From Corydoras sp. C115 (lineage: Eukaryota; Chordata; Actinopteri; Siluriformes; Callichthyidae), in contig JAFMOC010000009.1 in assembly GCA_019802505.1 (NCBI GenBank), positions 8,390,501-8,454,500 on the forward strand: a DNA stretch of 64,000 bases. The letters are read 5' to 3'. Both the position numbers and the translations under genes were made by a program. The notes below the pieces were generated by a model. It made no database searches. It was given only the letters and a program-made list of their open reading frames with translations, and was not told the origin of the DNA. This document shows positions 1 through 10,019 of this stretch, in pieces (within the stretch, counting starts at the first letter, position 1; the number at the start of each line of letters is the position of its first letter).

Positions 1-970
1 GCGCAGCTCTTAAAGATCCAAGCACACAGGACAAATCAATTAAAACACATGTTGGTTGGCAGTTTGAAAGCGTTTGGGGTGGTTGGGGGGGGGGTTAGGA
101 GGGACGGGCAATGAATTTTCTGAAGGGGCAAACCGAGACTGTAATCATGAAGCTGGACATACTGCAGGACTTTTACTGTGAAAAGCACTTTGTTAAAACT
201 TTGCATTGATTGTAAACGTGAAACCTAAAATCAGAGAACGCTGCAGACTTCTGATTTCTAACTTGACTGACTGAACTCAGGTAGGCAGGACAGCTGAAGG
301 GCCGGATGAGGCCCCAGGGACGAAGTGAAAGGGGACAAGAGTCTATCCTGTCACACTGTAGGATTAAAATCTGAGCAGAAAATGATTATAATCTGATTTA
401 TAAAGAGGAAGTCATTATTATCACAGATTAAATTTTGGGAGACGATGATGCAGTAGTTAACACCTCCACCTCACAGAGAAGAGGTCCTGGGTTTGATTCC
501 CAGTGGAGTGAATACAAGTTTGTGTGTGTGGGTTCTAAAGACTGAAGGCATGCTGATGGGTAAGTCATCAGATGGGTAAGGTGTGCCATATCAGTGCACT
601 CACTGTGCATAGTGTTTAAAGGCCATTTTAATTACAGGAATGTTTAAAGCAGCTCTATGGATTTTTAAGAACAGGGTCTTTAAAAGGAACCTCCCTAAGA
701 ATGACATGAACAAGCAGAGAACCTTGTGAGAACTGTAGAAATAAAACTCCTGGAAAAATCAGGTTCAGATGAACTAGAAGCAGGTAATATAAAAACATAA
801 CAATCGTCCAACAAGTTCATAAAAAAAAAAAAATAAAAAAAAAGTAAAAGCACGTTGTGTAAAAGCTGCCGGAACGAGAGAACCCAGAGGGGCGTGTCTG
901 CAGGCAGGTGGATGAGATGTGGATGTAGTGAGTGCAGAAGTGAAAACGTCCAGTAAAAACAGACGGATTT
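1..970 (-). other. Probable rbm15b 3' UTR (not fully bounded)
   Basis: This AT-rich stretch directly follows the rbm15b stop codon at 971-973. It has no convincing ORF. A G-run lies near 85-94, an A-rich run at about 820-845, and an old SINE relic at about 440-600. The only poly(A)-signal-like hexamer noted on the gene strand is ATTAAA (TTTAAT at 627-632). No canonical AATAAA was seen, so the UTR may continue past the window edge. The role as UTR is inferred from position. Confidence 0.45.
440..600 (+). repeat. Degenerate tRNA-headed SINE relic
   Basis: Contains a tRNA-like head (GCAGTAGTTAACACCTCCACC, then GGGTTTGATTCCCAG, a B-box-like segment) and a short GTGTGTGTGGGTT body. It resembles the head and body of the younger SINE copies elsewhere in the window but is diverged and has no recognisable tail. 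Confidence 0.55.
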
Positions 971-3244
971 TTATGACTGGTTTGTGTCTTTAACAACCAC
1001 CACCACCAGATGTTCCTCCTCTATTTTCCCTAGTGTTTTGTGAACAGTTTGGAGGTACTGCTGAGAGAACTCGCACGGAGGAAAGGCGTACAGCATCCCG
1101 CCCGTCTCGCGTTCTTTCGCACCGCCCAGGGGTAAGCCGATCACCCCGGCCGCCTGCTTGCTTCTGAGGTAGGTCACCAGGTTACGCAGAAAACGCCTCT
1201 GGAGTCCATCTGGAGGTGGCGAGTCGCGGTCCATGGGCCCCTGTACGGCCAGGAGGACCGTGTAACCGTCGGCTCCGCCCAGCCGGATGCGGCGGCTCAC
1301 CTCGTCGAGCTTTGGTTGGTCGAGGCGCAGCCTCTGGGCGATTTTCAGCTGCGTGATCCTGCCACGCTCGGCATGCTCCTTGAGGAGTGACAGGAAGAAG
1401 TTGGCACCTCCATCCAGGAGGTGCATGCTGGTAGGAAAGCAGCTGTTCTTTAAAACGAGGGAGCCGTGCCACACCCGGCTGAGTGTGTGGGCGTATTCGG
1501 ACAGGGAGCCGGGCTTCTTGCCGTCGCTTTTGGACTTTTCCGTGTGCGAGTCCGGTTCCGTGTCGGCCTTGTGATGGTTCTCGGCCATCTTGCGACTCTC
1601 CTGAGGTGGTCGGTCATCACTGGAGTGGCGACCGCTGTCGGGAGTGTGGTCTTGGGGCTCGCTCGTGGAGTCGGGAAGACGCCCGCGTACGCGGTCTGGG
1701 CTGTCCTCGGGGGTGGAGGGCCGAGCGGGGCGCACTCTGGATCGGCCTCTTTCTTCGGCAGGTTCGGCGGGACTGAGGCTCCGGCTGCGGGTTCGGCTCC
1801 GGCGCTTCCGTTTCTCCTCCCAGCCTTTCCCGTGACGTTCTTTGCTGCGACTGCGCACCTTCGAGCGACTGAAGGCCTCGGTCGTGGCCCTTCGCTCAGT
1901 GCCCTTTGGAGGGCTCCAGTCTCGCTCGAGCACCCGTTCTCGGTCCCGTTCCGAGAAAAGAGGATGGGAAGGTGAACGAGCTCTCGCTCTGATCTCTCTC
2001 TCTAAACTCCGATGGCGACTATATCCATCAGCTAAAATTTCATAATGCTGCGGTAACACGACGGGCAGCGGGTACTGCTGCGGGTACGCTCGTGCCTCCT
2101 CGGCCTTGGCAAAGTCGACACGCAGCCTGCGATTCGGGCCGCCCAGAGGGAATCCACGCATCTGCGCGCACGCGGCCTGAGCGGCGTCCAAGCTTTCGTA
2201 GTGGATGTAGGCGAAGTTGTCCCCTTTGACATAATCGATGGTCCTGATGCTCCCGAAACGGTCAAACTCGCGCGCCAAGGCGGCCAATGAGGTATTTGGA
2301 CCCAAACCTCCGACCCAGAGGCGAGTGGTAGGGTTGGCCTTGCCGTAGCCGATCTTCACCTGGTTGCCCCCGAAGACGCGCCCCTGCATGGCCACCTTAG
2401 CCCTGTGCGCCATGTCCAGGTTCTGAAACTTAAGGAAGGCGTAAGCGCAGCCCTGTCCGCGAGCGGGCCGTTTTATGACGACCTCCTCGATGATGCCGTA
2501 CTTGTCGAACCCTTGCCGCAGCTCCGCCTCGGACACGTTGTGATCCAGGTTCCCGATGAAGAGGTTCCGGGTGGCCCGCTGGTCGTCCTCGGGCATCAGG
2601 TCGTCCTCTGTGAGGGGGTACGCAAAGGCGCGGCTCCGTTCCTCCAGGGCGGCATAGTAGTCCAAGACGCGCTCGCGTTCCCGCAGGGTGAGGGCCTCCA
2701 CGTAATGCCTGGCACGGGCATCCCGGGCGGCGGCGCCCGCCCCTGGCGAGAGGGAGCGTTGTCTGTAGGGGTACGGGGGGTGCAGCGCGGTGTATGGCAC
2801 CTCCGGGGGGCTGGGGCTGCGGCGGCGCACGTACATGGGCTCCACTTTGAGCGGCCGGTCGTGCAGGACCAGCCGGGACTTGGCGTGGCGCGCCTCGCGG
2901 GCGCTTTCGGGCTGACGGAAATTGACGTAGGCGACGCGCCCGAGTTCGGGCGTATGGGAGAGCTTGACGCTGACGTCGCCGAACTTTTTGAACTCGTGAA
3001 ACAGGCCGTCCTCCACGTGCTCGTCGGACAGCTGCGAGCCCAGGTTGCTGATCAGCAGGGTCTTGTACTCCAGCGCGCCGGCGCTCCTGCCCGCGCCGCC
3101 CGGCGCGTCCGCCTTGCTCTTCGGCGGGACGCAGGCCGGCCGGGGCAGGAGGCCGCCGCGCTCCTCCCGTGTGCGCTCCCGCTCCCGCGCCCGCTTGGCC
3201 AGCGCGCGGGTGGGGCTGCCGTCGCGCTCGCTCTGCCGCTTCAT
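971..3244 (-). CDS. rbm15b: RNA-binding protein 15B (RBM15B), SPEN family, intronless
   Basis: Single ORF of 757 codons with no intron; the start context is GCGGAG-ATG and the product opens MKRQSERD, as I recall for mammalian RBM15B (about 890 residues). Three RRMs are visible: residues about 60-138 (KTLLISNL ... GRVAYVNF), 226-302 (RNLFIGNL ... GCAYAFLKF) and 306-382 (TRLWVGGL ... NFAYIHY). An Arg/Ser-rich middle follows, then a C-terminal SPOC domain at about 580-757 (LVLKNSCFPTSMH, ITQLKIAQRLRLDQPKLDEV, GMLYAFPPCEFSQQYLQ). Family knowledge: RBM15 and RBM15B are nuclear proteins that recruit the WTAP-METTL3 m6A methyltransferase to RNA, including Xist in mammals, and act in splicing and RNA export. 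The protein is shorter than the mammalian one because the low-complexity N-terminus and RS region are compact. The ORF is GC- and CpG-rich, unlike its AT-rich surroundings. RBM15 is the only serious alternative; the sequence and the manf/dock3 neighbours favour RBM15B. Confidence 0.95.
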   Translation of the reverse strand: MKRQSERDGSPTRALAKRARERERTREERGGLLPRPACVPPKSKADAPGGAGRSAGALEYKTLLISNLGSQLSDEHVEDGLFHEFKKFGDVSVKLSHTPELGRVAYVNFRQPESAREARHAKSRLVLHDRPLKVEPMYVRRRSPSPPEVPYTALHPPYPYRQRSLSPGAGAAARDARARHYVEALTLRERERVLDYYAALEERSRAFAYPLTEDDLMPEDDQRATRNLFIGNLDHNVSEAELRQGFDKYGIIEEVVIKRPARGQGCAYAFLKFQNLDMAHRAKVAMQGRVFGGNQVKIGYGKANPTTRLWVGGLGPNTSLAALAREFDRFGSIRTIDYVKGDNFAYIHYESLDAAQAACAQMRGFPLGGPNRRLRVDFAKAEEARAYPQQYPLPVVLPQHYEILADGYSRHRSLEREIRARARSPSHPLFSERDRERVLERDWSPPKGTERRATTEAFSRSKVRSRSKERHGKGWEEKRKRRSRTRSRSLSPAEPAEERGRSRVRPARPSTPEDSPDRVRGRLPDSTSEPQDHTPDSGRHSSDDRPPQESRKMAENHHKADTEPDSHTEKSKSDGKKPGSLSEYAHTLSRVWHGSLVLKNSCFPTSMHLLDGGANFFLSLLKEHAERGRITQLKIAQRLRLDQPKLDEVSRRIRLGGADGYTVLLAVQGPMDRDSPPPDGLQRRFLRNLVTYLRSKQAAGVIGLPLGGAKERETGGMLYAFPPCEFSQQYLQTVHKTLGKIEEEHLVVVVVKDTNQS

Positions 3245-3560
3245 CTCCGCCGCGGCTCAAACTTTCCCCCCGCGCTTTTGAACGCCGCCGAGCCGCCGCA
3301 GACGCGCCGTCAACCCCGCCGCGCTCCGTGCGCCGCGCATCCAGCTGTCGCGTCCCAAAAGGCGAAACGCGCGTCCGCGCCGCACACCGAGCGCAACCGG
3401 CGGCCGCGGGCCGAAGAGCGACTACAGAGAACGCAATAAAAACATCCACCCAACGTACGCTCCACTACGCCGCCATCTTGGACAATAGGAGGAATGCGCG
3501 CTACGCCGGTGGGCGGGGTTTGTGGCGACGGGGCGCGCGGCTTCCTGACGTCACCACGGT
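3245..3560 (-). promoter_or_regulatory. rbm15b CpG-island promoter with YY1 and CRE motifs
   Basis: CpG-dense sequence immediately upstream of the rbm15b ATG. GCCGCCATCTTG at 3469-3480 is a full match to the YY1 core (CAAGATGGCGGC on the gene strand). TGACGTCA at 3546-3553 is a perfect palindromic cAMP response element. No TATA box is evident. The CpG-rich context, YY1 site and CRE fit a TATA-less housekeeping promoter. Transcription start sites cannot be placed from sequence alone. Confidence 0.7.
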
Positions 3561-3868
3561 TTGCATTAGAAAAAAAAAGAAATCAGCAACTGCTTTAAAG
3601 TTTTTATCGAGTATATCGTTCATCACCAAAAAAAGCATTGCAAACTTAATAATACGCTTATCTGTAATATCTACACATTAAAACCACAGACACATCCATC
3701 CATCCATCCATTTTCTTCCGCTTTATCCTCTATTAGGGTCGGGGGGGGGGTTCCCATCCAGGGGAGAACGCTGGACACACACTCACTCACTCACACACAC
3801 ACACACACACACACACTCTCTCTATATGGGGTGCCCATCCAGGGAAGAACGCTGGACACACACACTCA

Positions 3869-3950
<82 letters not shown>

Positions 3951-5200
3951 ATATGGGGTGCCCATCCAGGGAAGAACGCTGGACACACACTCACTCTCTC
4001 ACACACACACACACACACTCTATATGGGGTGCCCACCCAGGGGAGAACGCTGGACACACACTCACTCACACACACACACATTCTATATTGGGCAATTTGG
4101 AGTATTCAATTGACCTTAATCCATGTTATTGGACTGTGGGAGGAAACCGGAAAACCCGGAGGAAACTCACGCAGACACTGAGAGAACATGGAAACTCCAC
4201 CCAGATTGGCATTCGAACCGGGAATACCCAGCACTGAGAGAACTTGCTAAACAGCAAGCCGCCATGCCGTCCCACAGACAGATATAAAGACAAATAGATT
4301 TATAGACTTTATGGATTCTTGGAACACATAAGTAAAGGTCAGACACATGTTGGGTCGAAGATCTAAGTGGAAACAAACTTTCTCCCTCATGCAGAATAAT
4401 TCACAAGGCTATTTAAATACAGACGGCAAAGCACTTCATATAACGATGGCATAAATCATTATTATTAAAATCTGTGTTGGGTAAATGTTGAAGGTGTGAC
4501 ATCAAGATGTACTTTTTAAAGGGATTTGCATATTTTGGTATTTGCAATTTTTTTTTTTTTTGCATAAAATCCATTTAGACACTGCACTGTGGTCAAAATC
4601 CAAAGTGCACAACATAAAAGGGGTGTGTGAATGACATCATGTGCAGATTATGAGGTGTTAAACACCAGAGTCTGAACAGTATCAAACACGGGATTTTTGC
4701 ATAGTCATGAAGCAAGAAGCAAACGACTGATGAGTTTCGTGTTTGTAGTTAAGGTTTTCAAGGTGCAACAGCAGGAGAACTTACATATTTCAATTGGCAG
4801 TTCTGCAATGGAGTCCCTTTGCAGATGCTAAATAAAAAACACAGGAACATTATAAACATTTGGGATACCTCTACTAATTATTTATTTACTTTTCTGAGGT
4901 CATGAGGGATGCTGGAGCCATGCTCAGTGGATATAGGACAGAAAAACCCCCATGAAGCTTGTAATATTCAGTTTACCTGCTGACATTCTTTAGCCTCCCT
5001 TTTTAGCCTTACCCTTTTTCATAAAGGTAATGCATCCCAGCCTTCTGCAATGAGCACCAGCAAACATTTTAGAGATGAACTAGAACGTCGAAAGCATCAG
5101 CCCGACTACGCAGTACAAGCGTGTTGGTTTGACTCCCAGCAAGCTGATTATAATCACGCCTTTTAAGACATCAACGTAAAAATATAAAGCTGTTTTATGA
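3561..5200. other. Intergenic region between manf and rbm15b
   Basis: AT-rich spacer with no supported gene. It contains the expanded SINE copy at about 3693-4271, a T-run at about 4549-4561 and otherwise unremarkable unique sequence. Short ORFs at 3.8-4.2 kb are translations of (CA)n repeats. Confidence 0.6.
3693..4271 (-). repeat. SINE copy with internal tandem amplification
   Basis: Reverse-oriented member of the SINE family. The tail is (CATC)n at 3693-3711, next to TTTTCTTCCGCTTTATCC, and the tRNA-like head ends at GCCGCCATGCCGTCC near 4271. It is flanked by the 9-bp direct repeat CCACAGACA (3684-3692 and 4272-4280), a target-site duplication. Inside, the segment CCCATCCAGGGGAGAACGC plus GGACACACACTCACTC plus (CA)n occurs four times in tandem, with (CA)n of different lengths. 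Confidence 0.8.
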
Positions 5201-5201
5201 T

Positions 5202-5207
5202 TTTATT
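5202..5207 (-). terminator. Candidate manf poly(A) signal AATAAA
   Basis: TTTATT on the plus strand, that is AATAAA on the gene strand, about 1.08 kb past the manf stop. Cleavage would be expected some 10-30 nt lower. Prediction only. Confidence 0.4.
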
Positions 5208-5506
5208 GAAAAAGTATAGTACAGCCACAATAAACACATTACCAGTCCATCTGAACTGAACCACTTCCAACTGGATATTCCGTCTTCGGCTATTAAGCTC
5301 ACGCTCCCGAAAAAAAACTAGACCAACCACAGGATAGCATCTGGTTATGCAGAACGTGGAGGTATAAACAGTGTAGATGGGAGTTTGTTGGGTGTGAAGT
5401 GATGAGGGTGGTTTTTTTTGTGTGCGTTTCGAAGGTCAGAAACGGCAAACTCGCTCTGAACTCTGGTTCAACTCAAAGCTCTGATCAATAGATTATAGAT
5501 CTATTC

Positions 5507-5544
5507 AATCACAGTAAGTTATCAATAGATAACTTACTGTGATT
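5507..5544 (-). other. Perfect 17-bp hairpin in manf 3' UTR
   Basis: Left arm AATCACAGTAAGTTATC (5507-5523), loop AATA (5524-5527), right arm GATAACTTACTGTGATT (5528-5544). The arms are exact reverse complements. In the mRNA this forms an uninterrupted 17-bp stem with a 4-nt loop. Function unknown. Confidence 0.85.
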
Positions 5545-6289
5545 ATTACTGTAAACATCAGAGAACGGTGCGTGGAAACAAACCTCACCGTAACTGACAG
5601 GTCTGAGGAGGTGCATCTCTTTGGAATAAGGTTTTGGGTGCTGGATGTGATCTTGTAACACTAATCAAAAAAATTATTTACTTAACGAAGGAAACAAGCT
5701 GCATCCCAAACTAAATTCTACAGTACTGGGGTTACTAGGTCAATTTTAACTTTTACAAATATATTAACATACTATTGAGAATTCAGTAAAAGATGTGGGA
5801 ATTTTTAATTCAAGCACGGTCATACATGGACATGGGGCACCTCAGTCACATATCCAAAGCACTTGTTCTTGCACCCTGTTATTTGTTTCAGGACCAAAAT
5901 TTAGCAAAGATCATATCCATTAACATGCAGAACCATGTGTAAAGACCTGGAGCATTAGTCAGTCAACATTGTTCCATCTTAACTGTGAGGTCATTGCAGG
6001 TTTTCTTTCAGTTGAATGAGTTTTACTCTAAATTGACTCAGGAATCATGTTGTGATGGAGCTTTGGGTTGAAACACAGTACAGATTTGGGACAGTATTTA
6101 CAATGTCACTAAAAAAAACCCTACATAATAAAGGTTGCACCATGAATGTGCACATTTTGCCAGCAGACCCAAGAACAACATGACAAAGACCCAGGTCCCC
6201 AGCAGCTGGTCAGCGAGTTACATGGCACAAACTGCCCACTGTAGATGATGTTGGGTCACTTGCTTAGTCCCAGAAGTTTCTTAAAGACT

Positions 6290-6474
6290 CTATAAGTCTG
6301 TCCGTGCCTTGGCGGCGTTGGGGGCGTACTTGGGCATGAGCTCGTTGATCCTGCGGATAAAGTCGGACTTCTCAGCGCAGCCTTTACAAGTCTCCCCCCA
6401 ATCATCCAGGATCTTCTTTAGGTCCTTGACCTTCAGCTTCTTCAGGTCGACTGTGGTCAGGTCCACCTGCTTAT
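6290..6474 (-). CDS. manf: manf coding exon 4 (terminal)
   Basis: 185 nt including the TAG stop at 6290-6292, encoding residues 120-180 (DKQVDLTTVDLKKLKVKDLK ... ARTDL). It holds the SAP-like domain, the CKGC motif and the RTDL retrieval tail. The acceptor is CCCCCTAG. Confidence 0.96.
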
Positions 6475-8380
6475 CTAGGGGGAAAAAAAGCCGGGAAATT
6501 GTACAGAATGACATTTGGAGGAATACATGGTACACTTTGTTATGTTCTCTAATGGTCAGGATCCTCAGGGGACCACAGCTTGTGACTCACCGTACTTCAG
6601 TTCACAGATTTGACTGTCCTTTTTCTTCAGTTTTTCACACACCTTCTCTACTGGCACGTGGTAACTCAGTGGTTTAGAGACCTCGTTAATGATTTTTGTA
6701 GCAGCGTCGCTTGTAGCGCCTATATAGTAGCACTGATGACAAAAAACAAGAACTATATTAAATTATACAAACCACAGAAATCATGATGGGTACATTTAAC
6801 TTTAACATACAGTGTACTGAACCCAAACACTGTGCCTATGGGTCCATGTGTAACAGTTACAAGTAATTTTATTTGTTACAACTATTTAGATTTTTTTAAT
6901 TAGAATCCAATCCCCATATGGATGCACTTTGTAGTTCTACAATTACAGACTGTAGACTCTCAGTTTCTTGAAATACTTAGTCATTGGATATTAATAAATC
7001 CAGCATCATTAATAAAGCATTATTTTTATTGTATGTATGAGGACAGAAATGTGAGTAATGCATTATAGAAGTGATCTCTATTGAGGAGACAACACACACA
7101 CTGCTCTCGAGTACATTAGTTAATACTACAGCTGAACTCGTCTTATGGCATTCACTTCGCCTTTTATTAGTCACCAAGAAACAAAGAAAATCTAAATATA
7201 ACTATACACTACATATATTTAAATTAATTACAGTACGCAGTAAATCGAAACATCATCCAACGACCAATGTGCTACACAACAGATCAACACAGTGTTCAAA
7301 TGTGCAACAATTAGGATGACACAGTAAATATTACTAAGTGAAGGAAGACCAAGCAGTTTTGACTAATTTAGCTGAAATGAAGTGCAGAGCAGAATTAGTA
7401 TGAAATAGTACAAAACACACAGGATTAGAAACGTACTACAAATTAAATCCTTACACAAGGCTTCGTTATGAACACGAACTTACCAGTCGGTTTTCCTTTC
7501 CTTTGGAATCCTTGCAGGTTTTTACTAAAGCCTTCTCAATGGCATCACTGGTGAACTGTACATCATTATCTACTAGAGACTGGTAAAACTTCCCCAGGAA
7601 ACTTAAACACACTGAAAAGAGAATCAGAAACTCAGTGAAACAGTGGCCTCCTGAAAACAAACGGCTTTTTGCACAAACTCCAGTTCCAACTTCTATTTCA
7701 CATTTTATTTAATACCAAGATGTGCATTTCAAATCAGTTTAACAACAAAACATCGAGGGTAATATCCTTAAATTGATGAACCTTATTCAAATGTTCAATA
7801 GCTGAATGCCTTTAATCAGCTGAATTTTAAAGAGACTGAATTAATTTTCTAAATGTTCAAATATTATAAAGACTAATGTAAACAATTCTTATTCATATTA
7901 TTATTAGTGACCAACATTAGCATATCACTAATATTACTGTAACACACAGTAGGACAGGAGGCAACTCAGTGGCTGAATGTTGGGGGTTCAAACCTCAAAT
8001 ACAGTGTAAAAAAATATATATAATAAAAATTGCCAATTTGATCCTTGAGCATGGCCCCTTAGTGCTCAATTGTGCTATGACCCCAACCATCAATTAGGAC
8101 ACGTATAAAAAAAAAAGTAACAGCTGTTCTAGGTTTATACAGGTAATAATATACATTGGTGTGGTGGTCAAAAAGTTCACCTCTGGATGGAGTTCTCCAA
8201 GTGTTCTCCAGTTTCCTCCCACAGCCCAACACCATGGATTCAAGGTAAATTGAATGCTTTAAATTGCCCCATATAGAGTGTGTTTGTGTGAGCAAGTGTG
8301 CCCAGCAATAGGTTGTCACCTTGTACTGAGTGTTTCTGCCCAGCGCCCAAAACTTTCTCCCCTGGATGAGCATGGAGAAC

Positions 8381-8427
<47 letters not shown>

Positions 8428-9265
8428 GAGGATTAAGTGGAAGATAATGAATGAATTTATTATATAATACAGACAACCCCACTTCTGAACCATGAACCTG
8501 CACAGTGTCTCGTTCCTCTAAGCGGTTCTCTCCTCTATCAGCTGAGGTTAATGTAATGCATTTAGACTAAAGAAAGTCAAGTCCTGAACATCTGCACAGT
8601 GCATCTCTCGGGTACATCACCCCTGAAGTGACAAGGAAGACACCTTGTGAGGACCGAGGCTCAGTGGTAGAATTGTGCAGCGTCAACGATATGGGACAAT
8701 AAGCTTCAGGTTGTCAAAGTGTCTATTACAAACAACAAAGTGTCTATTACAAACAAAACTGATCAAACTGACTCAGTTCAGTTATTAAAATTAGGTGGAA
8801 ATCCCTCTGCGAGAATGAAAGTGCTAAGTGCTGTAGTCATGATGTGGGTTCTCACAGTTTTAAGGTATAAATCTTAAGTTTAAAAGGCTGTAGGATGATA
8901 TTTAGCTACACTACTTCGTACAGGATGTGGTTTGGGACGCAGTTAATTCGAAAAACATCATTATTAAGGTAACTACCGCCTTTAATTGAATACAATTCAT
9001 ATCTTAACGCAGCAGCAGTTTAATAACAACCTTATGAATATCTGTCAGAAACAGAATTATTCGTTTACAACACAAACAGCACACAGTCGCTGACTGAATA
9101 ATAGAATGTATTAGAATAACACCGTGAAGACTATTTAGTAGACTAAGCCGCAAATCGGGACACAGCCACAAACTTACCTTCACAATCTCCCTCTTTTAAA
9201 GCTTCACCGCTGCCTGACACTAAAGCGAGGACCAGAGCCACGGGAATGCCACCGAAACTGTACAT
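6290..9265 (-). CDS. manf: Mesencephalic astrocyte-derived neurotrophic factor (MANF), 4 coding exons
   Basis: Coding exons 9178-9265, 7484-7611, 6591-6732 and 6290-6474, all with GT-AG introns and compatible phases, give 180 residues (human about 182). Residues 1-22 are a signal peptide (GIPVALVLALVSGSGEA). The saposin-like N-terminal domain follows, then a SAP-like C-terminal domain with the CKGC (CxxC) motif at 149-152. Eight cysteines, at 28, 31, 62, 73, 104, 115, 149 and 152, match the invariant family set. The C-terminus RTDL is a KDEL-like ER retrieval signal. Family knowledge: MANF is an ER-resident and secreted protein induced by the unfolded protein response that binds BiP/GRP78 and protects dopaminergic and other secretory cells. 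The sequence NRLCYYIGATSDAATKIINEVSKPL separates it from CDNF. The ATG at 9265 is the only start that supplies the signal peptide. Confidence 0.97.
6591..6732 (-). CDS. manf: manf coding exon 3
   Basis: 142 nt encoding residues 73-119 plus one base (CYYIGATSDAATK ... SQICELKY). The acceptor is CATCAG and the donor G|GTGAG. It carries cysteines 73, 104 and 115. Confidence 0.95.
7484..7611 (-). CDS. manf: manf coding exon 2
   Basis: 128 nt encoding residues 30-72 (VCLSFLGKFYQSLV ... GKENRL). The acceptor is TTTTCAG and the donor CTG|GTAAG. It carries cysteines 31 and 62. Confidence 0.95.
7950..8115 (+). repeat. Degenerate tRNA-derived SINE in manf intron 1
   Basis: GGCAACTCAGTGGCTGAATG followed by GGGGGTTCAAACCTC is a tRNA-like head with a B-box. 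The body CCTTGAGCATGGCCCCTTAG resembles the body of the L2-tailed SINE type near 25.3 kb. Confidence 0.5.
8165..8456 (+). repeat. Diverged SINE copy in manf intron 1
   Basis: Body of the window's main SINE family: CAGTTTCCTCCCACAGCCCA, AAATTGCCCCATATAGAGTG, TCTCCCCTGGATGAGCATGG. It contains a C-run at about 8381-8397, then (CA)n, and ends in a GATAATGAATGAA tail. The head is eroded. Confidence 0.75.
9178..9265 (-). CDS. manf: manf coding exon 1
   Basis: 88 nt encoding residues 1-29 plus the first base of codon 30, ending GDCE|G. It carries the signal peptide and the first conserved cysteine. The donor is AG|GTAAG. Confidence 0.95.
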
Positions 9266-9600
9266 CTCTGCGACTTATAACGAATTAACGAAGTGAAAAC
9301 GGGATCAGTAAGTGCTCGAACTCACGCGCTGTAAGTTCGGATACCGGCTTCTACAAACCAAACCGTTCTGACAAAACACCTCAGCCGGACTAAAGCCCGC
9401 CCACTCGCCTACACTATTGGTCGTTTTGCCACTCTTTCCGATAGGATTGGTTTCTGTACCACGTCGACAACACGCGCTCGGTTGCTATTGGACGAACGTT
9501 AGACAATCTAAGGACAGAGTCCAGTTGGCGCGGACTGATTGGAGAATGGAAGCTCGATTGAACGTTCACGATTGCCTTTTTTGGAAAACTACAGCCGCCA
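9266..9600 (-). promoter_or_regulatory. manf promoter: four CCAAT boxes and an ATF6-like site
   Basis: Upstream of the manf ATG on the gene strand there are four CCAAT boxes (ATTGG on plus at 9416-9420, 9446-9450, 9487-9491 and 9538-9542) within 127 bp. CGACGTGG (9459-9466 on the complement) matches seven of eight bases of the ATF6/UPRE consensus TGACGTGG and ends 8 bp from a CCAAT box. There is no TATA box. Family knowledge: mammalian MANF is induced by ER stress through ATF6/XBP1 and NF-Y elements. The spacing here is not the canonical ERSE or ERSE-II, so the assignment is inference. Confidence 0.6.
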
Positions 9601-9673
9601 TATTTGTAGTTCGGGGGGAAAAAAAGCGTGGTAGATTTAAAACATTGTATTTTCTAAACTAAGAACAAAAATA

Positions 9674-10019
9674 CGGCGGCACGGTGGCTTAGTGGTTAGC
9701 ACGTTCGCCTCTCAGCGCTAGGGATTCCAGGTTCGAATCCCAATCTGAGTGGAGTTTCCATGTTCTCCCCGTGTCTGTGTGGGTTTCCTCCGGGTTCTCC
9801 CACAGTCCAAAAACATGGATCAAGTCAATTGAATTCTCAAAAATTGTCCCACAGAGTGTGTCTGTGTGAGTGAGTGTGTGCCCAGCGATGGATTGGCGCC
9901 CTGTCCTGGGTCTATCTGCCCTGCGCCCGAGACGTTCTCCCCTGGATGGGCATGGGGAACCCCACTGCGACCCCAATAGAGGATAAAGCGGGAGTGAATG
10001 AATGAATGAATGAATGAAA
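9674..10019 (+). repeat. Young SINE copy upstream of manf
   Basis: Starts CGGCGGCACGGTGGCTTAG and ends in (TGAA)n. It is flanked by the perfect 13-bp duplication AAGAACAAAAATA (9661-9673 and 10020-10032). A-box TGGCTTAGTGG and B-box GTTCGAATC are intact. It lies about 410 bp upstream of the manf start codon, just beyond the CCAAT cluster. Confidence 0.9.

Larger units (their letters stand above)
5201..6289 (-). other. Probable manf 3' UTR
   Basis: Follows the manf stop codon at 6290-6292. The first strong AATAAA on the gene strand is TTTATT at 5202-5207, giving a UTR of about 1.1 kb. It contains a perfect 17-bp inverted repeat at 5507-5544. No SINE is present in the stretch. The boundary is inferred. 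Confidence 0.5.

Noticed and set aside
2405..3439. 344-codon plus-strand ORF and a 339-codon minus-strand ORF overlapping rbm15b
   Set aside because: Both are other-frame shadows of the GC-rich RBM15B coding sequence, dominated by Arg/Ala/Pro/Gly, with no recognisable domain.
3826..4181. ORFs of Thr-His repeats near 3.8-4.2 kb
   Set aside because: Translations of (CA)n microsatellites inside the expanded SINE.
9446..9463. Canonical ERSE or ERSE-II in the manf promoter
   Set aside because: ATTGG and CCACG are present but separated by 8 bp in the ATTGG-CCACG order. ERSE-II needs 1 bp, and ERSE has the opposite CCAAT orientation with 9 bp.
9417..9662. 81-codon plus-strand ORF over the manf promoter
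   Set aside because: Short, no family resemblance, lies on CCAAT-box sequence. A divergent transcript is possible but unsupported.
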